Shown here piece after piece: positions 1 to 8,641 of a DNA stretch of 64,000 nucleotides. The notes beneath the pieces were generated by a model that had not been told where the DNA came from, did not search any database, and saw only the letters and a program-made list of their open reading frames with translations. The stretch comes from JAJPJE01 sp963724985 (GTDB lineage: Bacteria; Acidobacteriota; Terriglobia; Terriglobales; Acidobacteriaceae): contig CAVRWV010000033.1 in NCBI GenBank assembly GCA_963724985.1, positions 248,001 through 312,000 on the forward strand, given 5' to 3'. The position numbers and the translations under genes are program-made. Position 1 is the first letter of the stretch. Each line of letters opens with the position of its first letter.

Positions 1-1
1 G

Positions 2-847
2 ACCGATCAGCCCCGCCCGCGACGATTCCGCAAGGGCATTTACATTCTTCCTTCGCTGGCGACTACGTTCAACATCGGGCTCGGATACTACGCGCTCTGG
101 CACATTTTCAGCGGATCGGCCGCGGAGCCTTGGCACTTTGACAATGCCGCGAAGGCGATTGGGTTTGCCGTTGTCGCCGATGGCATCGACGGCCGCATCG
201 CGCGCATGACCGGCACAGAAAGCGACTTTGGCCGCGAATTTGATTCTCTTGCCGATGTGATCACGTTTGGCGTGGCTCCGGCCCTGCTGGCCTGGATTTG
301 GGGATTCAAGCAACTGGGTCCGCTCAACGGCACCGACATGGTCGCGCGTACGGTCCAACTGGGCGCGTTGGTCAGCTTCGCATTTCTGATCGCTGGCGCT
401 TGCCGCCTGGCTCGCTTCAATATCGTAAAAAATCCGCAGCCTTCGAATCCCGGACGTCCCGGGAAGCGCTACTTCGTCGGAATGCCGATCCCAGCGGGGG
501 CGGGCGTAATTGCCGCTGTGGTGCATTTCACCAGCGGTCAACCGCTCGGCGTGTGGTGGGAATCTATCCCGTGGGCTGGATTCGTTTTCGCAACTGGGCT
601 ACTGATGGTGAGCACCTGGCGTTATTACAGCTTTAAAGATATCGATTTTCGGTCACGCCATCCGTTCCGGTTGATCATGATCATCGCTGTGGTGATCGCG
701 TTGATCTGGTATGAATCGCAGATTTTCCTGTTTGTGCTTGCGATTGTGTACCTGGTCTCGGGGATCTTCACGCGCATGAGTTTCGAATTCAAAAAGAAGC
801 GTGAAGACCCATCCACGTATCAAAACCAAGCTCCGGAGACTCGATGA
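2..847 (+). CDS. pssA: CDP-diacylglycerol--serine O-phosphatidyltransferase, 5' end outside the window
   Basis: Makes phosphatidylserine from CDP-diacylglycerol and L-serine at the inner membrane, the first step to phosphatidylethanolamine. The frame is open from base 2, so the true start lies upstream; 281 residues are visible. The CDP-alcohol phosphatidyltransferase signature is at about residues 60-90, reading DGIDGRIAR, then FGREFDSLAD, with all the metal-binding aspartates. Several hydrophobic segments follow and the C-terminus is basic and charged. The serine (PssA type II) assignment rests on the FGxEFDSLAD context and length; a phosphatidylglycerophosphate synthase is less likely. The stop overlaps the next start as ATGA, so the two genes are translationally coupled. 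Confidence 0.85.
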   Translation, partial: TDQPRPRRFRKGIYILPSLATTFNIGLGYYALWHIFSGSAAEPWHFDNAAKAIGFAVVADGIDGRIARMTGTESDFGREFDSLADVITFGVAPALLAWIWGFKQLGPLNGTDMVARTVQLGALVSFAFLIAGACRLARFNIVKNPQPSNPGRPGKRYFVGMPIPAGAGVIAAVVHFTSGQPLGVWWESIPWAGFVFATGLLMVSTWRYYSFKDIDFRSRHPFRLIMIIAVVIALIWYESQIFLFVLAIVYLVSGIFTRMSFEFKKKREDPSTYQNQAPETR

Positions 848-1911
848 GTACCAATCCTAGACCGATACGCCCCGCTTCCGCGGCCACCCCTCTGTACCGT
901 GTAGCAATCGTTGGCGCCGGCACGCTGAAGGGGAAAGAACTGGCGGAAGTACTGCCCGAGACATCTTTTCCTGCTGTCGACATCCGCTTGCTCGACGACG
1001 AAGAAACCCTCGGTCAACTTGAAGCCGTAGGCGACGAAGTCACGTTTGTACAGCAGGTGCAGCGCGAGAACCTCGAGAACTCCGACCTGGTGTTTCTGGC
1101 TTCGGAACCGGACTCGGCGCGCAAGTCCTATGCCTTGGCATCGCAGGTGGGAAGTTCGGTCGTCGATCTCTCGTACGGTCTGGAAGGCGAGCGCGGCAGC
1201 GTGATTCGTTCTTCATGGGTAGAAAATGAACTGGGCGAGCCTCCGGTCATCGAGCTTCAGCCCGGCCCGGTGGTGGTTGCGCATCCCATATCGGTAGCTC
1301 TGGCGCTGTTGATGTTGCGACTGCAAAAGGTTGGCGGGATGCGGTCCGTAGTTGCGACGGTTTTCGAACCGGCGTCCGAGCGCGGCAAGCGTGGCCTCGA
1401 CGAACTGCACGGCCAAACCGTGAACTTGCTGTCTTTCCAGACGCTGCCAAAAGATGTCTACGACGTGCAGGTCTCCTTCAATATGGTGGCCGATTACGGC
1501 ACCAAGGCTCGTCCTCCGCTTGCAACTACCGAGAAGCGGATTCTCGATCACTTCCGCAAGATCGCACGCGAGCGGCTGCTTCCACCTTCCTTGGTGCTGC
1601 TGCAGCCTTCGGTCTTCCACGGTTATGTGTTTTCGATTTTCGTCGAGATGAACGAACCGGTATCTCTAGGCGATGCTGCGCAGGCGATCGGCGGCGAACA
1701 CGTTGAAGTCACCCGTGCGGGAGATCAGACTCCAAACGCGGTAGAAGCTGCTGGCCAAGACAACATTATGGTTTCGCTGCGGCACGATGCTGAAAATCCG
1801 AATGCTCTGTGGATTTGGGCTGCTGCCGACAATCTGCGCGTGCTTGCCCTGAACGCGATTGGGTGCGCGGAACAACTGGTCGCTAGCCGCCCGAAGGGCA
1901 CGGTGCAGTAG
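844..1911 (+). CDS. Aspartate-semialdehyde dehydrogenase-like protein without the catalytic cysteine
   Basis: 355 residues with the Asd fold order: an N-terminal nucleotide-binding motif VAIVGAGTLKGKEL (about residues 20-33), then a dimerisation/catalytic half. In true Asd the nucleophile sits in an N-C-[ST]-T motif near residue 130-150. Here the matching stretch reads PGPVVVAHPISVAL, and the only cysteine in the protein is near the C-terminus (IGCAEQ). The usual AVSGAG motif is replaced by EPASERGKRG. Known families with this loss include the USG-1 type proteins beside pdxB and truA in E. coli. I infer no dehydrogenase activity by the standard mechanism; a structural or regulatory role is open. 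It overlaps pssA by 4 nt and the next start by 1 nt, so the four genes pssA to holA look like one transcript. Confidence 0.75.
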   Translation: MSTNPRPIRPASAATPLYRVAIVGAGTLKGKELAEVLPETSFPAVDIRLLDDEETLGQLEAVGDEVTFVQQVQRENLENSDLVFLASEPDSARKSYALASQVGSSVVDLSYGLEGERGSVIRSSWVENELGEPPVIELQPGPVVVAHPISVALALLMLRLQKVGGMRSVVATVFEPASERGKRGLDELHGQTVNLLSFQTLPKDVYDVQVSFNMVADYGTKARPPLATTEKRILDHFRKIARERLLPPSLVLLQPSVFHGYVFSIFVEMNEPVSLGDAAQAIGGEHVEVTRAGDQTPNAVEAAGQDNIMVSLRHDAENPNALWIWAAADNLRVLALNAIGCAEQLVASRPKGTVQ

Positions 1912-2441
1912 TGAGGACGGCAAGAGCCGTCCCTGGCGCTTTCGTCCTTTTTTTATTGCTCGGCCTTTCTGCTTGCGGATATCACACTGCGGGACACGCA
2001 GTGAATCTCCCTAACACCGTCCACATCATTGCTGTACCCACGTTTACGAATAAGAGTGAGGCGTACCGAGTAGAACAGCTCCTGACCGCTTCTGTAGTGC
2101 GCGAGTTCAACACGCGCACGCAGTATCACGTGGTCAGCGAGCCCGATTCTCGCGCCGACGCCACACTGCATGGCACTGTTCTGCAGGTGCTCACCGCACC
2201 CCTCACTTATGATTCGCAGACTGGTCGCGCCTCGTCAGCATTGGTCGCCGTGACCGTGCAGGTATCGCTCGTAGACCGCAAGGGCAAGATACTGTACCAG
2301 GATCCAAACTACACTTTCCGGAGTGAGTACCAGATTTCCCGGCAGCCCTCGGCATTTTTTGATCAGGAATCGCCGGCACTGGATCGCCTTTCTGGTGACT
2401 TCGCACGGACGTTGGTGAGCAATATACTGGAGGCCTATTAA
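1911..2441 (+). CDS. lptE: LPS-assembly lipoprotein LptE
   Basis: 176 residues starting at a GTG that overlaps the previous stop. A lipoprotein signal peptide runs to the lipobox LSAC at about residue 22, followed by GYH, the usual start of mature LptE. The body carries VHIIAVPTFTNKSE near residue 40 and a YRVEQLLTASVVREF helix, both typical of the LptE family (DUF400-like). LptE plugs the LptD barrel in the outer membrane during lipopolysaccharide insertion. Position directly before holA is the arrangement also seen in proteobacteria (lptE-holA), which supports the call. Confidence 0.8.
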   Translation: MRTARAVPGAFVLFLLLGLSACGYHTAGHAVNLPNTVHIIAVPTFTNKSEAYRVEQLLTASVVREFNTRTQYHVVSEPDSRADATLHGTVLQVLTAPLTYDSQTGRASSALVAVTVQVSLVDRKGKILYQDPNYTFRSEYQISRQPSAFFDQESPALDRLSGDFARTLVSNILEAY

Positions 2442-2475
2442 AGCTTTTGCCCAACCCGATCGCTTCGTCTCCGAA

Positions 2476-3558
2476 GTGAAGGAGCATAAGCTCCGGCCCG
2501 CCTACGTCTTCGTCGGAGACGAGGCCTTTTTTCGCAAGCGTTGCCGCGATGCCGTGCTTCGTCACTTGATCCCGTCTGATATGCGGGACTTCAGCCTTTA
2601 CGACTTCGATCTCGGTGATGTTTATTTGGCCGAGATACTGGACCGCGCGCGCACGCCATCGCTGATGGCTCCCTTCCAGGTCTTCTTCGTTCGCGGAGTG
2701 AAGGAGCTATATGGTCGAGGCTCGCATGAGGCCGAGTTCACGGCGATTCGCGAGTACGTGGAAAATCCAAACCCCGACGCGATCCTCATCTTTGTAGCAG
2801 ATCACATCAGCATCCCGTCAGATCCGCGCCGCATGGAAATGACCGATCGCGACCGCTACGAACGGATTCGCGACACTCTGGGAGAGTTCTGCACCATCAT
2901 CGAACTGGCACGTGTGGAGGAAAGCGAAGCCGTCCGCTGGATTAACGATACCGCTGCCGGCGAAAGCGTGAAGGTCGATTCCGACGCTGCACGTGAAATG
3001 GTCGACGCGCTCGGCGGAGATATGATGCTGGTTGCCGCCGAGTTGGAAAAACTGATCCTCTACGTAGGCGATAAAAAGAAAATCACGCTCGGCGACGTTG
3101 AAACCATGGTGCTCGCCGCCAAGCAGCGGACGCTCTACGAATTGACCGATGCGATCTCCGCGAAAGATCGCGAGCGAGCGTTGAAAGTTCTGGATGCAAT
3201 TCTTTCCACCGGCGATGGTGAGGAGGCCGCGATTGGCCATCTCTATATGCTGGCGAAGACATTTCGCCAGATGCTGGTCATCTTCGAACGCAAGGTGCGT
3301 GATTCGCGGACGCTATGGCAGGCGCTATGGCAAGGCTTCCGGTTACCACCTTTCGCCGCCGAAGATGTAATTCGCCAGGCGCGCCGCTACCAGTCGCGCC
3401 GGGAACTTACCCGCGCACTCCGGCTGATAGCCCGGGCTGACGTTGCTTTGCGCTCGAATCCCCCCAGCAAGCGACTCGTTCTGGAGCAATTAATTCTCGA
3501 CCTTTCATCGCAGCCGCCGGTGCACGAACCAGCCTGGCAGCATGAACTGCCGGTCTAG
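2476..3558 (+). CDS. holA: DNA polymerase III subunit delta
   Basis: 360 residues from GTG. HolA is the clamp-loader delta subunit that opens the beta clamp. The AAA+-like N-terminal domain starts with RPAYVFVGDEAFF, and the family's LGGDMMLVAAELEKL helix (about residues 175-190) precedes the C-terminal collar domain. The frame stays open upstream through residues that resemble the family's N-terminus (FVSEVKEHKLRP), but it has no ATG, GTG or TTG there. An ATT at 2437 lies 3 nt after a GGAGG (2429-2433) and overlaps the lptE stop. The GTG at 2476 has no obvious Shine-Dalgarno sequence, so the true start may be the rare ATT, adding 13 residues. Confidence 0.85.
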   Translation: MKEHKLRPAYVFVGDEAFFRKRCRDAVLRHLIPSDMRDFSLYDFDLGDVYLAEILDRARTPSLMAPFQVFFVRGVKELYGRGSHEAEFTAIREYVENPNPDAILIFVADHISIPSDPRRMEMTDRDRYERIRDTLGEFCTIIELARVEESEAVRWINDTAAGESVKVDSDAAREMVDALGGDMMLVAAELEKLILYVGDKKKITLGDVETMVLAAKQRTLYELTDAISAKDRERALKVLDAILSTGDGEEAAIGHLYMLAKTFRQMLVIFERKVRDSRTLWQALWQGFRLPPFAAEDVIRQARRYQSRRELTRALRLIARADVALRSNPPSKRLVLEQLILDLSSQPPVHEPAWQHELPV

Positions 3559-3614
3559 ACTGCTTTATCGAACCCAGATCGTCCTGAAATTTTTGCATCT
3601 TGCACGCAAGATAT

Positions 3615-3639
3615 TTGCTCTTACAGTGTTAACTATAAT
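3615..3639 (+). promoter_or_regulatory. Possible promoter of the sensor kinase gene
   Basis: A perfect TATAAT at 3634-3639 lies 45 nt before the TTG start of the kinase, in a 125-bp gap after holA. The nearest -35-like hexamer, TTGCTC at 3615-3620, is only 13 nt away, which is short, so the -35 assignment is weak. Confidence 0.35.
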
Positions 3640-3683
3640 GAACGGATAGGCCGAACTTCGGCTGACTATTCCTGGTAGTCGGT

Positions 3684-5934
3684 TTGCCTTCGGACAACAC
3701 AACTCGCCCCGCGCCCCGGTTTAAGAAACGACGAATCGTCATCTATCTGATGGCGGCGCTGGTGTTCGTCTTACTTACGCTCATCTTCGCTCAACAGGCT
3801 TTCAATCTAAGTTTCCTCAAGCCCGACACAAGTAGTGAAACATTAATCTTTGCCGCGCTTTCGGCGGTTGCGTTTTTGCTTCTGGTCGCACTCAGCCTAA
3901 TGCTGGCGCGGATCCTGCTGAAGCTTTATGCCGACCGTCGCGTGGGCACATTGGGCTCAAAATTTCGCACGAAGATGGTGCTGGGAGCACTTGGTCTTTC
4001 GCTTGGCCCAGTAATTTTCCTTTTCATCTTTGCTTATGGACTCATGAATCGGTCGATCGAGAAATGGTTCTCGATGCCGGTAGAGCAAGTACGCCGGGAC
4101 ACACGATCAATGGGGGACCTGTTGACGCAATACGCTCAACAGAATGCTGAGGCAGAAGCGCGATCCATCGCGGGATCTCCGTCAACGCTTCGCAGCTTCC
4201 AGTCTGGCAACTTCACACAACTGATGGACGTGTTCCGTCATCGTGAAGAGCCTCTGCAGGGTGGATTTGCGGTTGCGCTGGAAGATGGCGACGTGGAGGC
4301 GAGCTTTCACTTGCCAGTCACCTGGCCCGTTCTGCGGCAGAACCTGGGCCTGGAGAGTGCACAGGTTCCGCATATTCCCGAATCGTTCGACTTGAACGGA
4401 ACGCGCTACTTGATCGGAGTCGCGCCGGTAAACGAACGCGGCAAGATCCTGGTGGGCATGCCTCTGCCAGAGTCTTTCACGCAGACCATGAACCAGATCG
4501 AAGACAGCCAACATCATTACCTGGCGCTTTCGCAGCAGCGCAAGACGGTGCGCAGAACGTACATGCTGCTGCTGATGATGCTGACGATGGTAGTGCTGTT
4601 TGCCGCGAGCTGGTTCGCAGTGTTCATGTCGAAGTTCGTCACGCGGCCAGTTCTGGCACTAGCGGAGGCCACCGAAGAAATCTCACGTGGACGCCTGGAT
4701 TACCGCGTGGATGTGCCGGCGAGCGACGAACTGGGAAAGCTGGTGAACTCGTTCAACGTGATGGCGGCGGAAATCCAGATGAAGCGCCAGCAGTTGGAAG
4801 CTTCCACCCGCGATCTTGCGGAGGCCAACCAGGAGTTGGAGCAACGGCGGCGGCAAATCGAGACCATCCTCGACAACATTCCAACCGGCGTTCTCTCTCT
4901 CGATGCGGCATTGAAAATTACGCACGCGAATCCGGCGATGATCCGCATGTTCCGGCCGGAATCAGATGGTGCTGGAGCCGATGTTTTGCGGGGAGCGCAC
5001 ATCCGCGAAGTCTTCAGCCAGGAACTTCTTGACGATCTAGCGCCCATGATTCGCAAAGCCGATCGCATGGGAACTACCACCAGCCAGATGGAAGTTCCGG
5101 CGCACGCTCAGAACCTGAATATGGCGGTTACTGTCGCCTCGCTGAAAAATGGCCTTCAGCGTCAAGGTTATGTGATGGTGCTCGAGGACCTCTCTGACCT
5201 GCTAACCGCGCAGAAAGCAGGCAGCATGGCGCGAGGTGGCGCGTCGCGTCGCGCATGAGATCAAGAATCCGCTCACGCCTATCGCGCTATCCGCGCAGCG
5301 AATCAAGAGGCATATCGAAAAAGGCGGGACGCCCGACGACGCTTCGCTGGCCGTGATCAGTGGGTGTGCGGACACGATCGCCGGGGCCGTCGAAACCGTT
5401 CGCACGTTGGTCGACGAGTTCTCAACCTTAGCGCGCTTCCCTGCTGCGCAGGTTCGACCGGCGGACATTAATCAGATTGTCGAGAGTGCCCTCGCGATGT
5501 TCGACGGTCGCCTTGACGGCATCAAGGTGCACACGCATCTTTCTGCCGATCTTCCCAGCATCATGGGCGATCCCGAGGCTCTGAAGCGCGCAGTCGCCAA
5601 CCTGGTCGACAACGCGGCCGAGGCGATGGAAGACTGCATGGTGCGCGAGATCGCAATCTCCACTTCGCTGCTGGGCACAAAGGACGTGGTGGAAGTCACG
5701 GTTGCGGACACGGGTCATGGTCTTACGCAGGACACCAAAGAGAAGCTTTTCCTTCCCTATTTCTCTACCAAGCGGCGCGGAACCGGACTAGGACTGGCAA
5801 TTGTCAGTCGAATCGTAGAAGATCATCATGGTTCGATCCGCGCAGAAGAAAATAAGCCAGTCGGAGCACGCTTTATCCTGGAGCTGCCGCTGGCAAACGC
5901 GGAGATCTCACTAGAAAAAACCGCGCATGCCTAA
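3684..5934 (+). CDS. NtrY-type sensor histidine kinase, interrupted by a +1 frameshift
   Basis: Membrane kinase paired with the NtrC-type regulator that follows. From a TTG start it has three N-terminal membrane segments (about residues 18-118), a periplasmic region, a fourth membrane segment (about 290-315), a HAMP linker, a coiled coil and a PAS domain (about 395-500). The frame then ends at 5258. The H-box HEIKNPLTP, N-box NLVDNAAEAM, DTGHG and GTGLGLAI continue in another frame from 5221. Removing one G at 5220 restores QKAAAWREVARRVAHEIKN, a normal NtrY junction, and gives 749 residues. A sequencing insertion is likely; if real, the C-terminal half could still be made from GTG 5236. The stop overlaps the regulator start by 8 nt. 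Confidence 0.85.
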
Positions 5935-7276
5935 CATCCTGATCGTGGATGATGAACTTGGAATTCGGGAGTCGCTGAAGGGCATTCTCGAAGACGAGGG
6001 ATACAAACCGGCTTTGGCCGCAAGCGCCGAAGCCTGCCTCGAAACGTTGAAGCAGCGCTCCTTCGATGTGATTCTGCTGGACGTCTGGTTGCCCGGAATG
6101 GACGGCCTCGATGCCCTCGAGCAGATTCGCGAGATGGAGGACCCGCCGGAAGTCATCATGATTTCAGGCCATGGGACTATCGAGACAGCAGTGCGGGCGA
6201 CAAAACTCGGCGCCTTCGACTTCCTTGAAAAGCCCCTTTCGCTCGAAAAAACGCTGATCGTCTTGAAAAACGCGTTGGACGCGAAGCGGCTGCGCTCAGA
6301 GAACCGCGATCTGAAACGGCAGTTGCCGAAGAGCGTAATCGTCGGTGAGAGCATTCCGATGAAAGCGCTGCGCCAGCAGATCGGCCTGATGGCTCCGACG
6401 AACGGCCGCGTGTTGATCTACGGCGAATCGGGCACGGGAAAAGAACTCGTTGCTCGCGCTATCCACGACCAGAGCCTGCGCAAGGACGCGATGTTCGTCG
6501 AAGTGAACTGCGCTGCAATTCCTGAAGATCTCATTGAGAGCGAACTGTTCGGTCATCGTGTTGGGGCCTTCGCGGGAGCAACATCGGCCAAGGTTGGCAA
6601 ATTCGAAAAGGCTCACGACGGAACTCTGTTTCTCGACGAAGTCGGTGATATGAGCCTTAAGACTCAGTCGAAGGTACTGCGGACGCTGGACGAGTGGCGC
6701 TTCGCTCCGATTGGCGGCGACGATACGATCACAGTGGATGCGCGTGTGATCGCGGCTACGAACCACGACCTGGAAGACGAAATCTCCAAGGGCAACTTCC
6801 GCGAGGACCTGTTCTACCGCCTGAACGTCATCCCCTTTTCAGTGCCCCCATTGCGCGAGCGAACTGAAGATATTCCTCTGCTGGCACGGCATTTCCTGAA
6901 GGAATTTTCCTCGCAGTACAGCCGCCACACAAAAGAAGTCACGGACGACGCGATCGATACCCTGATGCGTTACTCATGGCCGGGAAACGTCCGCGAGCTG
7001 CGCAACGTGATTGAGCGCATCGTGATTATGAATCCTACGGTGGCCAAACTCGACCGTAAGCACCTGCCGCCGCTGGTCTATCGAGACGGCAGCCGCCGCA
7101 GCACCGGCGAGTTCTCCACGCTGCAGCAGGCACGCGCAGCTTACGAGCGAGACTTCATTCTGAAAAAGCTGGACGAGAACCACGGAAATGTAAGCCGTAC
7201 GGCGGAAGTTCTCGGCATGGAGCGCAGCCATCTCTATCGAAAGATGAAAGCGCTGCAGATTGCGGTGAAAGAGTAG
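5927..7276 (+). CDS. NtrC-family sigma-54-dependent response regulator with GAFAGA loop
   Basis: 449 residues. Receiver domain (1-120) with phospho-acceptor D in VILLDVWLPGMDG and the K of FLEKPLS. AAA+ domain (about 135-365) with Walker A GESGTGKE, Walker B GTLFLDEVGD and arginine fingers in FREDLFYRL. Fis-type helix-turn-helix at the C-terminus (GNVSRTAEVLGMERSHLYRKM). The loop that touches sigma-54 reads GAFAGA, not GAFTGA. The family drives open-complex formation at sigma-54 promoters; loss of the loop threonine impairs this in studied members, so this regulator may work on sigma-70 promoters or tolerate alanine. Its partner is the kinase immediately upstream, so the pair resembles NtrY/NtrX. 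Confidence 0.9.
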   Translation: MPNILIVDDELGIRESLKGILEDEGYKPALAASAEACLETLKQRSFDVILLDVWLPGMDGLDALEQIREMEDPPEVIMISGHGTIETAVRATKLGAFDFLEKPLSLEKTLIVLKNALDAKRLRSENRDLKRQLPKSVIVGESIPMKALRQQIGLMAPTNGRVLIYGESGTGKELVARAIHDQSLRKDAMFVEVNCAAIPEDLIESELFGHRVGAFAGATSAKVGKFEKAHDGTLFLDEVGDMSLKTQSKVLRTLDEWRFAPIGGDDTITVDARVIAATNHDLEDEISKGNFREDLFYRLNVIPFSVPPLRERTEDIPLLARHFLKEFSSQYSRHTKEVTDDAIDTLMRYSWPGNVRELRNVIERIVIMNPTVAKLDRKHLPPLVYRDGSRRSTGEFSTLQQARAAYERDFILKKLDENHGNVSRTAEVLGMERSHLYRKMKALQIAVKE

Positions 7277-7278
7277 GT

Positions 7279-8205
7279 TTACTTGCTCGGCCCTATCAGG
7301 CCCTCCAGCTGTCTACGCCAATCAATCTCTTCCACGAAACGGCGTGAGTTGCGCCATTCGGGCTGTACCTTCACGAATAGCTCAAGAAACACTTTTTTGT
7401 TCAGCATCTTCTCCATCTGAAGACGTGCCCCGGTGCCAATCTCTTTCAGCTTGGTTCCACCTTTGCCAATCAAGATGCCCTTCTGGCCGTCGCGCTCGCA
7501 AAAGATGGCTGCAGCAATGCGCGTGAGTTTGGGCTCTTCTTCCCAGCGCTCAATAATCACCGTGCTCGCGTAAGGTACTTCCTGGTCGGTGTTGATTAGC
7601 ACCTGCTCCCGGATAATCTCTGAGGCGAGAAAACGCTCGGGCTGATCGGTGATCTGATTCTTGGGAAAGTACTCTGGTCCCTCCGGCAACGCGTGCACAA
7701 TCGCCAGCAGTAAATCGTCGAGCCCGTCTTTTTTCAGGGCTGAGATAGGGATCATTTCCTTGAAGGCGTGGACTTGGCTCCAGCGCTCGATTTCCGGCAA
7801 CAACTTGGGTTTCTCGATCTTGTCGACTTTGTTGAGAATCAGGAACACTGGCGTCTTCGTTCTCTCTATCAGATCGAGGACATACCGATCACCCGCATCG
7901 GACTTCTGGCTGACGTCGGTGATCATGAGGATGAGGTCGCTGCCCTCGAGCGCTTCGTGGACCTCGCGCATCATCTTGTCGTTCAGCCTTGTCTCTGGAC
8001 GATGAATGCCAGGCGTGTCGATGAGAATTACCTGCGCAGCAGGGCGTCCCTTTTTCGGCGGCAGATTGAGAAAGCCTTGTACGCGATTGCGCGTGGTCTG
8101 TGGCTTGTGCGTGACGATGGCGAGCTTTGAGCCCACCAGAGCATTCAGGAGAGTTGATTTGCCCGCGTTCGGGCGGCCGATGATGGTTACGAAGCCGGAG
8201 CGCAT
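7279..8205 (-). CDS. era: GTPase Era
   Basis: Ribosome-biogenesis GTPase that binds the 3' end of 16S rRNA. G1 is GRPNAGKS at residue 9, G3 DTPG, G4 NKVD, and the C-terminal KH domain shows GILIGKGGTKLKEIG. The ATG at 8205 gives 308 residues and places G1 at the normal distance. The frame also allows a start at 8250, adding MAADRKIAAAIPWII, which does not look like Era; no clear Shine-Dalgarno sequence decides it. The gene is convergent with the NtrC regulator with only 2 nt between stops, and no terminator hairpin fits there. Confidence 0.93.
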   Translation of the reverse strand: MRSGFVTIIGRPNAGKSTLLNALVGSKLAIVTHKPQTTRNRVQGFLNLPPKKGRPAAQVILIDTPGIHRPETRLNDKMMREVHEALEGSDLILMITDVSQKSDAGDRYVLDLIERTKTPVFLILNKVDKIEKPKLLPEIERWSQVHAFKEMIPISALKKDGLDDLLLAIVHALPEGPEYFPKNQITDQPERFLASEIIREQVLINTDQEVPYASTVIIERWEEEPKLTRIAAAIFCERDGQKGILIGKGGTKLKEIGTGARLQMEKMLNKKVFLELFVKVQPEWRNSRRFVEEIDWRRQLEGLIGPSK

Positions 8206-8354
8206 GATGATCCATGGTATCGCAGCGGCTATTTTTCGATCGGCTGCCACTCCTAATTCTTGAGAAAGGTAAAGATTAATCTCATTTCTCTGCTATAGAG
8301 CAGAAAACCAGTCTTCTCGAATGTGGCTCCTGTAGACTGTTTTCCGGCCAGCTT

Positions 8355-8594
8355 GTGACAATCTTTCACAAACCCGAGTCGCGGAATTCGCATCAAACTC
8401 CCTTACCGGAGCACAAGGTGCAGAAACAAATCGACGATCTGGTTGAAGCTCACTCCGCCCTCATTGGCCTGCTGGAAAGCACGATTCTTTCGCCTGCAAC
8501 CCGAAGACAACTTGAAGTATTTCGCGAAGAGCTCGAGCGCGAAATCGAAGCTGTTCAGAAATCCAGGAATTCAGCCGGCCAAGCTTCTGAATAG
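8355..8594 (+). CDS. Small coiled-coil hypothetical protein
   Basis: 79 residues from GTG, lying alone between era and the CBS-domain gene, both on the other strand. From about residue 20 the sequence is strongly helical and charged (VQKQIDDLVEAHSALIGLLE, then EVFREELEREIEAVQK), as expected of a short coiled coil. No family is recognised and no strong Shine-Dalgarno sequence is visible. It could be a real small protein or an open frame by chance. Confidence 0.4.
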   Translation: MTIFHKPESRNSHQTPLPEHKVQKQIDDLVEAHSALIGLLESTILSPATRRQLEVFREELEREIEAVQKSRNSAGQASE

Positions 8595-8641
8595 ATGCAG
8601 AACCCTGAGCGCACGGAAGAGCCTGTTTTCTATCTGGCGAT

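Noticed and set aside
5200..5260. Programmed frameshifting in the sensor kinase
   Set aside because: No slippery heptamer or downstream structure seen, and unrelated genes show the same sort of extra base, so an error is simpler.
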